Shown: piece by piece, positions 26,680 to 35,793 of the stretch
Numbering within the stretch: the stretch's first letter is position 1
How the letters are laid out: each line of letters begins with the position of its first letter
Source: Bradyrhizobium liaoningense
GTDB taxonomy: Bacteria > Pseudomonadota > Alphaproteobacteria > Rhizobiales > Xanthobacteraceae
NCBI RefSeq assembly: GCF_018130955.1
Contig: NZ_JAFCJM010000033.1
Coordinates: 1 to 64,000 of the forward strand
DNA: 64,000 nucleotides
Reading direction: 5' to 3'
Notes under the pieces: generated by a model
Databases searched by the model: none
Told to the model about the DNA's origin: nothing
What the model saw: the letters and a program-made list of their open reading frames with translations, nothing else
Translations under genes and position numbers: made by a program

Positions 26680-28428
26680 ATGACTGACAGCGCCCGCGGC
26701 ACGGACGATGTTTTCGAGTGCGATGTGCTCGTGGCAGGATCCGGCGCGGCCGGAATGGCCGCGGCGATCACCGCCCGCTCCCGCGGGCTGAATGTCCTCA
26801 TCGTCGAGAAGGAGCCGCGCTTCGGCGGCACCACTGCCCGCTCCGGCGGCTGGCTCTGGATCCCCGGCACCTCGCTCGCCCGCGCTTACGGCATCGCGGA
26901 GACGCCGGACCAGGCGCGCACATATTTGCGGCATGAGGCCGGCAATAATTACGACGCCGCGCGCGTCGATGCCTTCCTCGAAGCGGGACCCGAGGCCGTC
27001 GACTTCTTCACCACCAGGACCGCCCTGCGCTTCGACATGCCGCTGGTATTTCCGGACTATCATGCGGAGGCGCCCGGTGGCACGCAGGGCGGCCGCTCGA
27101 TGGTGGCCCGCCCCTTTGACGGGCGCGAGCTCGGAGACCACATCAAGACGCTCGGCATGCCGCTGCCGGAGTTGACCGTGTTCGGCATGATGCTCGGCAG
27201 CGGCAAGGACATCGTCCACTTCATGCGCGCGACGGAATCGCTGACCTCGGCGGTCTATGTCGCAAAACGGCTCTCACGCCATTTGATGGACGTGCTGCGC
27301 CATGGCCGTGGCATGACGCTAACTAACGGCAACGCGCTCGCCGGGCGGCTGGCGAAGTCGGCGCTCGATCTCAACATTCCGCTATGGCTATCCTCGCCGG
27401 TGCGCGAGCTGATCGTCGAGAGGGGCGCGGTGAAAGGCGCGATCGTCGAACGCGAGGGTCGCACAATCCGCGTCAACGCCAGGCGCGGCGTGGTGCTCGC
27501 CTGCGGCGGCTTTCCGCATGACATCGCGCGGCGCAGAAAGATGTTTCCGCATGCACCGACCGGCGCCGAGCACTATTCGCCGGGACCGACGGGCAATACC
27601 GGCGACGGCCTGCGGCTCGCGGAGACTGCCGGCGGCTGCATCGAGGACCGCCTGCCGAACGCAGCGGCCTGGGTGCCGGTCTCGGTGACGCAGCGCAAGG
27701 ACGGCACGCGCGGGGTGATGCCGCATTTCATCGACCGCGCAAAACCGGGCGTGATCGCCGTGATGCGCGACGGCCGGCGCTTTGCAAACGAGGGCAATTC
27801 CTATCACGACTTCGTCCAGGCCATGGTCAAGGCGGCCAAGCCGAACGAGGAGATCGCGGCCTTCCTCGTCTGCGATCACAAGACGCTGCGCAAATATGGC
27901 CTCGGCTGTGTGCCGCCGTTCCCGATGCCGCTCGGACATCATTTGCGCACCGGCTACCTCCTGCGCGGCGAGACGCCGGAAGCGCTCGCGGCCAAGGCCG
28001 GCATCGACGCGAAGGGTTTTGCCGAGACGGTCGCGCAATTCAACGCCGGCGCAGCGCAGGGACAGGACGCGGCGTTCGGCAAGGGCTCAAAAGCCTATAA
28101 CCGCTACCAGGGCGACGCCCGGCACGGTCCCAACCCCTGCGTCGCGCCGCTCGAAAATGGCCCGTTCTACGCCGTCAAGATGGTGATCGGCGATCTCGGC
28201 ACCTATGCCGGCATCGTCACCGATGCCAATGCCCGGGCGCTCGACGCGGAGGGCCGCGTCATTCCCGGGCTCTACGCCGCCGGCAACGACATGGCGAGCA
28301 TCATGGGCGGCAACTATCCCGGTGCCGGCATCACGCTTGGGCCGGCGCTGACCTTCGGCTACATTGCCGGCCGTCATCTCGCCGAGAGTGCTGCGGAGCA
28401 CAGCGCGGCGATGCGGGCGGCGGAGTGA
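26680..28428 (+). CDS. FAD-binding dehydrogenase (KstD/fumarate-reductase flavoprotein family)
   Basis: A 582-residue flavoprotein. An N-terminal dinucleotide-binding motif (VLVAGSGAAGMAAAITA, residues 16-32), a GGTTARSGGWLWIPG loop, and a C-terminal FAD segment (GLYAAGNDMASIMGG then YPGAGITLGPALTFGYIAG) place it with 3-ketosteroid delta-1-dehydrogenases and FAD-dependent enzymes that desaturate or oxidise cyclic ketones and acids. GGGAGG precedes the start. It is divergent from an MHS transporter. Steroid specificity cannot be claimed from sequence reading alone. Confidence 0.85.
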   Translation: MTDSARGTDDVFECDVLVAGSGAAGMAAAITARSRGLNVLIVEKEPRFGGTTARSGGWLWIPGTSLARAYGIAETPDQARTYLRHEAGNNYDAARVDAFLEAGPEAVDFFTTRTALRFDMPLVFPDYHAEAPGGTQGGRSMVARPFDGRELGDHIKTLGMPLPELTVFGMMLGSGKDIVHFMRATESLTSAVYVAKRLSRHLMDVLRHGRGMTLTNGNALAGRLAKSALDLNIPLWLSSPVRELIVERGAVKGAIVEREGRTIRVNARRGVVLACGGFPHDIARRRKMFPHAPTGAEHYSPGPTGNTGDGLRLAETAGGCIEDRLPNAAAWVPVSVTQRKDGTRGVMPHFIDRAKPGVIAVMRDGRRFANEGNSYHDFVQAMVKAAKPNEEIAAFLVCDHKTLRKYGLGCVPPFPMPLGHHLRTGYLLRGETPEALAAKAGIDAKGFAETVAQFNAGAAQGQDAAFGKGSKAYNRYQGDARHGPNPCVAPLENGPFYAVKMVIGDLGTYAGIVTDANARALDAEGRVIPGLYAAGNDMASIMGGNYPGAGITLGPALTFGYIAGRHLAESAAEHSAAMRAAE

Positions 28429-28487
28429 GGGCGCACGGCACCCACAGCCACCGCTGTCATGCCCGGCGTGAACGCGCGCCAGTCGCC

Positions 28488-29270
28488 CTACTTGTCCTTC
28501 ACCGGCACCGTGTAGTTCAAAATCAATCGCCCCCCATCCGGATAGATCGTCTGGCCCGTGATGTAGGACGCATCGTCGCTGGCGAGGAACGCGACGACGG
28601 ACGCGACCTCGCTAGGCTCTCCGCCGCGGCCGATCGGGGTGCGAGACATCACGCTACGGCGCGCATCGTCGGAGGAGAAGATCGCTGACGACACCATATC
28701 GGTCAGAATCGTACCCGGCCCCACCGCGACGACGCGGATGTTGTGCGGGGCGAGCGCAACGGCGGCGACGCTCGTGAGCTGCTTCATGCCGCCCTTGGAA
28801 ATCGCGTAGGTCGCAAGCGTTGGGATCGCGAGCAGCGCATTGACCGAGGACATGTTGATGATAACGCCGCCCCCCGCGCCTTGCGCGATCATCTGCTTGG
28901 CCGCGGCCTGCACGCCGAAGAAGGCGCCCTTCAGATTAACGGCGAGGACGTCATCAAAATCCTTCTCGGTGATTTCGAGAATATCCTGATTGCGCGCCAC
29001 GCCGGCATTGTTGACCATGATGTCGAGCCGGCCAAACTCCCGAACCGCGGTGGCGACCACACGGTCGACGTCGGCGCGCCGCGCCACGTGGCAGTGGACC
29101 GCGCACAGCTCCTTGGGCCGCCCAAGTTCGGCGACCGTCTTGTCGAGCGCGTCGTTATCGACGTCTGATATCACCACCTTGACGCCGTCGCTGAGAAAAC
29201 GCTCGGCGCAGGCCCTGCCGATGCCGCGCGCGGCGCCCGTGATGGCTGCGACCTTGCCGGAAAGTTTCAT
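28488..29270 (-). CDS. Short-chain dehydrogenase/reductase
   Basis: A 260-residue classical SDR, cytoplasmic and NAD(P)-dependent. The cofactor loop TGAARGIG is at residues 11-18, NNAG follows near residue 90, and the catalytic Ser, Tyr and Lys are in NMSSVNALL and YAISKGG. The C-terminus has DGGRLILNYTV. The substrate is unknown. It lies 31 bases after the D-amino-acid-dehydrogenase-like gene on the same strand and so belongs to the operon that begins with the TPP enzyme at 32225. Confidence 0.9.
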   Translation of the reverse strand: MKLSGKVAAITGAARGIGRACAERFLSDGVKVVISDVDNDALDKTVAELGRPKELCAVHCHVARRADVDRVVATAVREFGRLDIMVNNAGVARNQDILEITEKDFDDVLAVNLKGAFFGVQAAAKQMIAQGAGGGVIINMSSVNALLAIPTLATYAISKGGMKQLTSVAAVALAPHNIRVVAVGPGTILTDMVSSAIFSSDDARRSVMSRTPIGRGGEPSEVASVVAFLASDDASYITGQTIYPDGGRLILNYTVPVKDK

Positions 29271-29301
29271 GGACGTCCTCCATCGTAGCTTGCAACAGAG
29301 A

Positions 29302-30561
29302 TCACAAAAAGCGCGCGGGCGCGAACGGTTCTAGCGCAATCTCCGGCGCCGTGCCGCTCACGAGCTGCGCGACCAATCGCCCCGTGCGGGCCGAGCCGAC
29401 CAGGCCAACATGGCCGTGGCCGAAAGCGTAGACGATGTCGCGCGAGGCCCGTGAATAGCCGATGCAGGGGCGCCCGTCCGGCATGCTCGGGCGATGGCCC
29501 ATCCACATCTTGATGCGCGAGGCCGGAATGTTCTTCGGCAATTTCGGGAACATGCCGACCAGATAGTCGCGCAAAATCTCCGCGCGCTTCCAGTTGGGCG
29601 CGGCGTCGAGCCCGCCGATCTCGACCGTGCCGGCGGCGCGCAGCCCCTTGTTGGTCCAGTTCACGACCATCTTGGCGTCCGAGACCATCATCGAGTTGCG
29701 CGGACCGACCTCCGGATTTTCGATCATCACGTGATAGCCGCGCTCGGTCTCCAGTGGCAACGCGTCGCCGACGGAAGCCGTGAGCAGCTTTGAACGCGCA
29801 CCTGCCGCGACCACCGCGGCATCGCAGGGGATCTCGCCGGTCTCGGTGACGACAGCGGCGAGCTTGTTGCCGTTGAGCTTGAGGCCGGTCGCCTTCGCAC
29901 GCACGAATTCCGCACCGCTTGCCTGTGCGTGTGCGGCGAGCGCTGCGACATAGGCGCCGGGATCGCGGCATCGCCCGGCCTCTTCCACCACCACGCCAAA
30001 CTTGTAGCGCGGATCGAGATCGGGCTCGCGCTGGCGCATCTCGTTGGCGTCAAGCTCCAGCCATTCGACGCCGACGCGCTTGCGGATGCGCCAGCCGAGA
30101 TCGCCGTCAAAATTGTCACGCGACGGAAACACATGCATCACGCCGTTGCGCTCGACCAATTCGGGGACGCCGGCCTCTTCCGCGAGCTTGCGGTGCAGGA
30201 GCGGCGCGTCCTTGAGGAGATCGCGCATCGCGACAGCCGTCTTCTCGATCTTCGCCTCGGTCCAGCCCGCGAGCAGATATTTGATCAGCCAGGGCAGCGC
30301 TTTCGGCAGATACGACCAGCGGATCGCGAGCGGCCCGAGCGGATCGAGGAGATAACCCGGCACCTTCTTCCAGACGCCGGGCTCGGCCGGCGGGATCACC
30401 GAATGCGACGACAACCAGCCGGCATTGCCATAGCTCGCCGCCTGCTCGCCACCGGGCTCGCCGGGGTCGATCAACGTGACGCGATGGCCCTCGCGCAGCG
30501 CCTCGATGGCGCTGATGACGCCGATCGCGCCGGCGCCGATGATTGCAACGTGGCGGCCCAT
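29302..30561 (-). CDS. DadA-like FAD-dependent amine/D-amino-acid oxidoreductase
   Basis: A 419-residue DAO-family flavoprotein. The N-terminal FAD motif is AIIGAGAIGVISAIEALREGH, the middle has GRCRDPGAYVAALAAHAQ, and the C-terminal GHGHVGLVGSARTGRLVAQL resembles DadA. It would deaminate a D-amino acid or oxidise a secondary amine and pass electrons to the respiratory chain. The ATG at 30561 overlaps the stop of the upstream TPP gene (TGATG), showing translational coupling; a TTG one codon earlier is less likely. Confidence 0.87.
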   Translation of the reverse strand: MGRHVAIIGAGAIGVISAIEALREGHRVTLIDPGEPGGEQAASYGNAGWLSSHSVIPPAEPGVWKKVPGYLLDPLGPLAIRWSYLPKALPWLIKYLLAGWTEAKIEKTAVAMRDLLKDAPLLHRKLAEEAGVPELVERNGVMHVFPSRDNFDGDLGWRIRKRVGVEWLELDANEMRQREPDLDPRYKFGVVVEEAGRCRDPGAYVAALAAHAQASGAEFVRAKATGLKLNGNKLAAVVTETGEIPCDAAVVAAGARSKLLTASVGDALPLETERGYHVMIENPEVGPRNSMMVSDAKMVVNWTNKGLRAAGTVEIGGLDAAPNWKRAEILRDYLVGMFPKLPKNIPASRIKMWMGHRPSMPDGRPCIGYSRASRDIVYAFGHGHVGLVGSARTGRLVAQLVSGTAPEIALEPFAPARFL

Positions 30562-32225
30562 CAACGCGCCTTGTCTTGCGGAACGAAATCCTTGCCGACC
30601 GACATCGCGCGCGGATCGATCAGGCAGTGCAGGATCGACGGCTTGCCGGAGGCGAGAGCCCGCTCGAAGGCGGGCGCGAAATCCTCGGTGCGCTCGACGC
30701 GCTCGCCATGTCCGCCGAAGGCTTTTGCGTACATCGCGAAGTCGGGATTCTTGAGCTGAGTGCCGACGACGCGACCGGGATAATCGCGTTCCTGATGCAT
30801 GCGGATGGTGCCGTATTGCGCGTTGTCGATCACGACCACGATGAGCGCTGCGTCATACTGCACGGCGGTCGCGAACTCCTGCCCGTTCATCAGGAAGCAG
30901 CCGTCGCCGGCAAAGGCGACGACGACGCGGTCGGGATATTGCCGCTTTGCGAGAACGCCGGCCGGCACGCCATAACCCATCGAGCCCGAGGTCGGCGCCA
31001 GCTGCGAGGCGAAGGCGTGGAAGCGGTGATGGCGGTGCAGCCAGCCGGCATAGTTGCCGGCGCCGTTGCAGACGATCGCGTTCTTCGGCAGGCGGTCGCG
31101 CAGCCAGGTCATGACCTTGCCGTACTGAAACGCGCCGGGCAGCTCGCGCGCGGTCTCCGTCCATTCCAGATAGTCCTTGTGCGCCTTGGCCGCCTCGCCC
31201 TTCCAGGCGGGCGCGGCTGCGGGCTTCAGAGTCTCGACGGCGGCGGCGAACGCCGTCGGCGTCGCCTGGATCGCGAGCGCCGGCTGGTAGACGCGACCGA
31301 GTTCGTCCGAGCCGGGATGAACATGGATGAGCTTCTGACTGGGCACGGGGATGTCGAGCAGCGTGTAGGACGAGGACGGCATCTCCGACATGCGGCCGCC
31401 GATCAGGAGAATGACGTCGGCGCCGGTGATGCGCGCCTTGAGGCCCGGGCTCGGGCCGATGCCGAGATCACCGGCATAGTGCGAGTGATCGGCGTCGATC
31501 AGCGAGGCACGGCGGAACGAGGTCGCAACCGGCAGATCGAAGCGCTCGGCGAAGCGCGCGATGCCCCTGGCGGCCTCGGCGGTCCAGCCCGAGCCGCCGA
31601 GGATGACGACCGGCGCCTTGGCACTGGCCAGCATCGCGCCGAGACGCTCGATGTCAGCCGGCGCAGGCCAGCTTACGGCCGGCTCGACGCGTGGGGCATC
31701 GGCCACAGCTGCGGTTTCGGTCAGCATGTTTTCCGGCAACGAGATCACGACCGGGCCCGGACGGCCCTGCAGCGCGACGCGGAACGCGCGCGCCACCAGT
31801 TCCGGGATACGATCTGGGCGGTCGATCTCGACGGCCCATTTCGCCATCGTGCCGAACACCGCCTCGTAGTCGAGCTCCTGGAACGCCTCGCGCTCGCGCA
31901 TGCCGGTGTCGACCTGGCCGACGAACAGGATCATCGGCGTCGAATCCTGCAGCGCGATGTGGACGCCATGGCTGGCATTGGTCGCACCCGGCCCGCGAGT
32001 GACGAAGCAGATGCCAGGGCGGCCCGTCAGCTTGCCATAGGCCTCCGCCATCATGGCGGCGCCACCCTCGGCGCGGCAGATCATCACGTCGATCGGGCTG
32101 TCATGCAGCGCATCCAGTGCCGCGAGATAGCTTTCGCCCGGCACGCAAGTGACCCGTTCCACCCCCTGCGCGACGAGCTGGTCGATCAGGATCTGGCCCC
32201 CGGTGCGGGCGTTGCGAATGGTCAT
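30561..32225 (-). CDS. Thiamine-pyrophosphate-dependent enzyme (acetolactate synthase-like)
   Basis: A 554-residue enzyme with the three-domain layout of the acetolactate synthase/benzoylformate decarboxylase family. The catalytic Glu sits in CRAEGGAAMMAEAYG near residue 50 and the cofactor-binding GDG motif in VAFAGDGCFLMNGQE near residue 440, followed by VVIDNAQYGT. FAD-binding typical of true AHAS is not obvious, so it may be a decarboxylase or lyase. GGGAG precedes the ATG. It is coupled to a DadA-like gene and an SDR, suggesting stepwise breakdown of an amino acid to an oxo acid to an aldehyde (inference). Confidence 0.87.
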   Translation of the reverse strand: MTIRNARTGGQILIDQLVAQGVERVTCVPGESYLAALDALHDSPIDVMICRAEGGAAMMAEAYGKLTGRPGICFVTRGPGATNASHGVHIALQDSTPMILFVGQVDTGMREREAFQELDYEAVFGTMAKWAVEIDRPDRIPELVARAFRVALQGRPGPVVISLPENMLTETAAVADAPRVEPAVSWPAPADIERLGAMLASAKAPVVILGGSGWTAEAARGIARFAERFDLPVATSFRRASLIDADHSHYAGDLGIGPSPGLKARITGADVILLIGGRMSEMPSSSYTLLDIPVPSQKLIHVHPGSDELGRVYQPALAIQATPTAFAAAVETLKPAAAPAWKGEAAKAHKDYLEWTETARELPGAFQYGKVMTWLRDRLPKNAIVCNGAGNYAGWLHRHHRFHAFASQLAPTSGSMGYGVPAGVLAKRQYPDRVVVAFAGDGCFLMNGQEFATAVQYDAALIVVVIDNAQYGTIRMHQERDYPGRVVGTQLKNPDFAMYAKAFGGHGERVERTEDFAPAFERALASGKPSILHCLIDPRAMSVGKDFVPQDKAR

Positions 32226-32477
32226 GACGGCTCCCTGCAAGGCTATTGCGACGCGCTCGATCGCGGCGCGCAAGTTTTGTTCCGGGCTGGCGTAGGATAG
32301 ACGGAAATGCGGCGCAAGACTGAAAGGGCTCAGAGCAGCCCTGCGAGCCCGCAGGCCCGCCGAGCAGCACGCGCGGCTCGGCGAACTCGCAGCAGATTGT
32401 GCAACGCGCTTGACAAAGGTTTCGGCAAATACGGAGCGATTTAGCCGACGGCAGGCCAGCGCGCACGCTGAAACGAT

Positions 32478-33464
32478 TTAGCGGGACCGGGCGCCGGGCC
32501 GCAGGCGGGCCACGCAGCGAAATCCGATATCGCTTGCCGAGGTATGGACCTGTTCCGGGCGGCGCGCGGCCGGACGGTAGCGACGGCAATGGTTCGGCGC
32601 GCAAAGATGCGAGCAGCCCTTCAAGACCTTTCGCGGACTGCCAGTCTGCGGCGCGCCGACATCGTGGCTGCCGGCCTCGCTGCCGCCGCGCGGATTACGC
32701 GAAACCTGCCACGGTCCGTGCGAACCGAACGTGGAATGCGACGACCACCAGTCCGAGGTCCACTCCCAGACATTGCCGATCATATCATAGACGCCGTAAC
32801 CGTTCGGCGGAAACGCCGTCACCGGCGAGGTGCGTTCATATCCGTCCTCGCAGAGATTGTGCGCGGGAAAGTCGCCCTGCCAGATGTTCGCCATGTGCCG
32901 CCCGCCGGGCGTCAGGGTGTTGCCCCAGGCATATTCCTCGCCGTCGAGCCCGCCGCGCGCGGCATATTCCCATTCGGCTTCGCTCGGCAGCTCCTTGCCG
33001 GCCCATGTCGCGTAGGCAGCCGCGTCCCGGTATGCGACGTGCACGACCGGATGATCGTCGAGATCCCTGATGCTGCTGCCGGGGCCGTAGGGATGCCGCC
33101 AGTTGGCGGCGCGCATCAGCGTCCACCACTGACGCCCGTCGCCGAAATCGGTAACATGCGGGAGCGGCGCAAACACCAGCGAACCCGCATAGAGCGCACC
33201 CGTCAACGTTCCGGAGAGATCCTCCGACACGATCTGCGCCGTCGTCACGTAGCCGGTCGTGTTGACGAATTCCTTGAACTGCCGATTGGTCACCGGCGTG
33301 CGGTCGATCCAGAAGCCGTCGAGCGCGACGGGATGGCTGGGCGCTTCCTCGGAATAGTGACGATCGGAGCCCATCAGGAAGGTGCCGCCGGGAACGAAGA
33401 CCATCTCGCCGGCCTTCTCATCGTCAGGCCGCCACTCGCAATGATCGACGTCCGCCCACAACAT
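32478..33464 (-). CDS. Formylglycine-generating enzyme family protein (sulfatase-modifying type)
   Basis: A 328-residue FGE-sulfatase domain protein. It shows MVFVPGGTFLMGS near the N-terminus, RTPVTNRQFKEFV, LPSEAEWEYAARGG, MIGNVWEWTSDWW and a C-terminal HLCAPNHCRRYRPAARR followed by GFRCVAR. The two active-site cysteines of true FGE are conserved (Cys288 and Cys293, in the LCxxxxC spacing of the human enzyme), unlike many relatives that lost them. Such enzymes convert a sulfatase cysteine to formylglycine. No sulfatase gene is in this window. It is divergent from an AraC regulator. Confidence 0.88.
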   Translation of the reverse strand: MLWADVDHCEWRPDDEKAGEMVFVPGGTFLMGSDRHYSEEAPSHPVALDGFWIDRTPVTNRQFKEFVNTTGYVTTAQIVSEDLSGTLTGALYAGSLVFAPLPHVTDFGDGRQWWTLMRAANWRHPYGPGSSIRDLDDHPVVHVAYRDAAAYATWAGKELPSEAEWEYAARGGLDGEEYAWGNTLTPGGRHMANIWQGDFPAHNLCEDGYERTSPVTAFPPNGYGVYDMIGNVWEWTSDWWSSHSTFGSHGPWQVSRNPRGGSEAGSHDVGAPQTGSPRKVLKGCSHLCAPNHCRRYRPAARRPEQVHTSASDIGFRCVARLRPGARSR

Positions 33465-33603
33465 CGTGGAACCCCACTTACGACCACCTTCCCGCCTGCC
33501 TAAGAAGGCGGCTGCATCGGCGCGCAGCGAACGTGATCGCCCAGGTTGCAAAGGCTAGTTGAAGTTTTCGGGAATGTGACGTGCAATTTGTGCCAACATC
33601 GGG

Positions 33604-34665
33604 ATGATGGTGTCCGGCGGCAGATGCCGCAGAATTGTCGCGCTTCAGTTCGAGAGTACGCGCATGGGGATGCTTCACGTTGATTCGCGCCGGCTCGACG
33701 GTTTCGAGGGCCTGCATCAAGCGGTCCACGGCACGCATGTCGACGTGATGCAGCTCGGCCGCGGCAAGCTGCGCGGCACATTGTCTCATATCGGCATCGG
33801 GGATTTTTCACTCAGCATCGGCTCGTTCAATGTCGGCATGCGCACGCGGCGCATCGCCAGCGACGAGAAGCTGATCATCGGCATGCTGCTGAAGGCGGAG
33901 GACCGCGTCGCCCATTGGTCGTTCGACATGCAGCCGTCCGACGTGCTGGTGATCCCGCCGCTGCTCGAGCATGACGGCATCTTTCATGGCGCGTCCGCCT
34001 ATGCGGCCATGCGCCTCGACCTCGACGAGGTCGCCGAGGTGTTTGCCGGCCAACACAGATTGAACGATCCGGAGTACTGGCGCAGCAAAAACCATTTTCG
34101 GGCCGATCCCGCGCTCGGGCCGGCCGCCGCGGTTCGCCTCGCCAGAATTGTCGTGAAACTGACCGAGCACCACGCCGCGCTGACGGAACCTGCCGCCGAG
34201 TTCTGGCGGCGATCGATCGCCGAATGCATGGCCGCCAATGTGATCTGCTCGCTGCCATCAGACGACAGCGGCTGGCTGCCGGCGGCGAGACGGCTGATCG
34301 GCAAGGTCGAGCACTATCTCGACGAATCCGGCATGCGGCCGGTCCACATCTCGGAGATCTGCGCAGCGCTGCACGTCTCGCGCCGCACGCTGCACCGCGC
34401 CTTCCAGGAGGTGTTCGGCATGGGGCCGGTGACCTTCCTGCGCCACAAGCGCCTGTGCACCATTCACTCGATCCTGCGCGAAAGCCGTCCGGGCACCACG
34501 ACCGTGTCAACGGTCGCGATGCAGCAGGGCTTCTACGAGCTCGGACGCTTCTCGCATTATTACCACACGATGTTCGGCGAATATCCGTCCCAGACCCTGG
34601 GCGTTCCGGCGCACGAACTCGTCGCCCCGCAGGGAGCCGGCTTGAGCGTTGCGCAAAACGCTTGA
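33604..34665 (+). CDS. AraC-family transcriptional regulator
   Basis: A 353-residue regulator. The last 100 residues hold the two helix-turn-helix motifs (ISEICAALHVSRRTLHRAFQ and then QGFYELGRFSHYYHTMFGEYP), with the conserved P at the end of the second. The N-terminal 230 residues are a ligand or dimer domain of the kind seen in EutR-like regulators. It is divergent from the FGE gene, with about 140 bases between them, and could control it. Its last codons overlap a FixK box that belongs to the next gene. Confidence 0.88.
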   Translation: MMVSGGRCRRIVALQFESTRMGMLHVDSRRLDGFEGLHQAVHGTHVDVMQLGRGKLRGTLSHIGIGDFSLSIGSFNVGMRTRRIASDEKLIIGMLLKAEDRVAHWSFDMQPSDVLVIPPLLEHDGIFHGASAYAAMRLDLDEVAEVFAGQHRLNDPEYWRSKNHFRADPALGPAAAVRLARIVVKLTEHHAALTEPAAEFWRRSIAECMAANVICSLPSDDSGWLPAARRLIGKVEHYLDESGMRPVHISEICAALHVSRRTLHRAFQEVFGMGPVTFLRHKRLCTIHSILRESRPGTTTVSTVAMQQGFYELGRFSHYYHTMFGEYPSQTLGVPAHELVAPQGAGLSVAQNA

Positions 34666-34675
34666 TGTGGATCAA
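34662..34675 (+). promoter_or_regulatory. FixK/FNR-type box before the transglutaminase gene
   Basis: TTGATGTGGATCAA is a perfect match to the FixK2 consensus TTGA-N6-TCAA. Its centre is 67 bases upstream of the transglutaminase start, a workable position for class II activation under low oxygen. It spans the stop codon of the AraC gene. Confidence 0.65.
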
Positions 34676-34735
34676 ACGCCGGGCGGACTATTCGGCCTGC
34701 AGTGCTGCCGTTCCACGCCTTCGTGAGGGCGAGCC

Positions 34736-35641
34736 ATGGCGATACTCGGCGAGATCAGGCACATCACGACCTATCGGTATGCGAACCCGGTCAGTTTTGG
34801 AACGCATCGGGCGATGTTTCTGCCTTGGCGTGGCTCGGCGGCCCGGCTCCTCAGCTGGTCGGCACGAACAAACCTTGCCTCGAAGATCCACTGGATCAGC
34901 GATTCCCGCTCCAACAGCGTCACGGTGATCGAGCCAAGCGAGCCTGGCACGGAGCTGACCTTCACTTTCAAGGTCCGCGGCGTCTATTTCGGCATCAAGA
35001 GGCTGGAGGGCTTTAACCTGGAGCCGCGCGCCGAGGAAGTGCCGGTGCAGTATACGCCGGACGAGTGGACCGATCTTGCCGGCTATCTGCGCCCGCATGA
35101 CGACGATAACGACGCCAGCGTCGCGGCGTGGAGCAAGAGCTTCGTTGCCGGCGACCAGGATCGCGCGACCGACGTTCTGGACCGGATGATGGCGGCGTTC
35201 CGTCGCGACTTCAGCTATCGCGCACGCGACACGGAAGGAACGCAGTCGCCGGCGGAGACGTTGCGCACCAAATCCGGCACATGCCGGGACTATGCCTGGC
35301 TCATGATCGAGGCGCTGCGCCGGCTCGGCTTCGCCTGCCGTTTCGTCAGCGGATATCTGTACGACGCGGCACTGGACGGCGGCGCTGTGGGCATGATCGG
35401 GTCGGGTGCCACCCACGCCTGGCTCCAGGTGTTCCTCCCGGGCGCAGGCTGGCGGGACTACGATCCGACCAACAGCATCAGCGCCGGCTATGACCTGATC
35501 CCGGTGGCCTATGCCCGCCATCCCGCTCAGGCGATTCCGCTGGCCGGCTCCTGGTTCGGCGAGGCCAAGGACTATCTCGGCATGTCGGTCAGCATCGCGG
35601 TCCGCAAGATCGGAGAATTCGAAGATCCGTCAGAGGGTTAA
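34736..35641 (+). CDS. Transglutaminase-like cysteine protease family protein
   Basis: A 301-residue protein without a signal peptide. The N-terminal 90 residues are the bacterial transglutaminase N region (IRHITTYRYANPVSFGTHR), then the transglutaminase core with catalytic triad Cys183 (SGTCRDYAW), His227 (THAWLQVF) and Asp243 (YDPTNS). Related proteins are proteases or amidases rather than cross-linkers. The perfect FixK box upstream suggests induction in low oxygen. No operon partners are adjacent on the same strand. Confidence 0.9.
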   Translation: MAILGEIRHITTYRYANPVSFGTHRAMFLPWRGSAARLLSWSARTNLASKIHWISDSRSNSVTVIEPSEPGTELTFTFKVRGVYFGIKRLEGFNLEPRAEEVPVQYTPDEWTDLAGYLRPHDDDNDASVAAWSKSFVAGDQDRATDVLDRMMAAFRRDFSYRARDTEGTQSPAETLRTKSGTCRDYAWLMIEALRRLGFACRFVSGYLYDAALDGGAVGMIGSGATHAWLQVFLPGAGWRDYDPTNSISAGYDLIPVAYARHPAQAIPLAGSWFGEAKDYLGMSVSIAVRKIGEFEDPSEG

Positions 35642-35793
35642 CGGGTCACCTGACGCGCGCGGCGCGGGGGCGCGCACCTTGAACCTAATCGATATAGAGT
35701 GCACCAATAGGAAGCGTGATTCCAGTCACACTTGCTATCCTGGCGCTCTGCTAGGTCGTGAACCGGACCAAGATCGAGTTGGATGAGACAGCC

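Noticed and set aside
30543..32300. Long open frame antisense to the TPP enzyme gene
   Set aside because: Shadow of the real gene, which has all TPP motifs in the other strand.
32401..32440. TTGACA -35-like element between the TPP and FGE genes
   Set aside because: No -10 at correct spacing and no plus-strand gene downstream.
35676..35692. FixK-like TTGAACCTAATCGA before the secreted FecR-like gene
   Set aside because: The second half-site is TCGA instead of TCAA and the centre is unlike known boxes; too weak to call.
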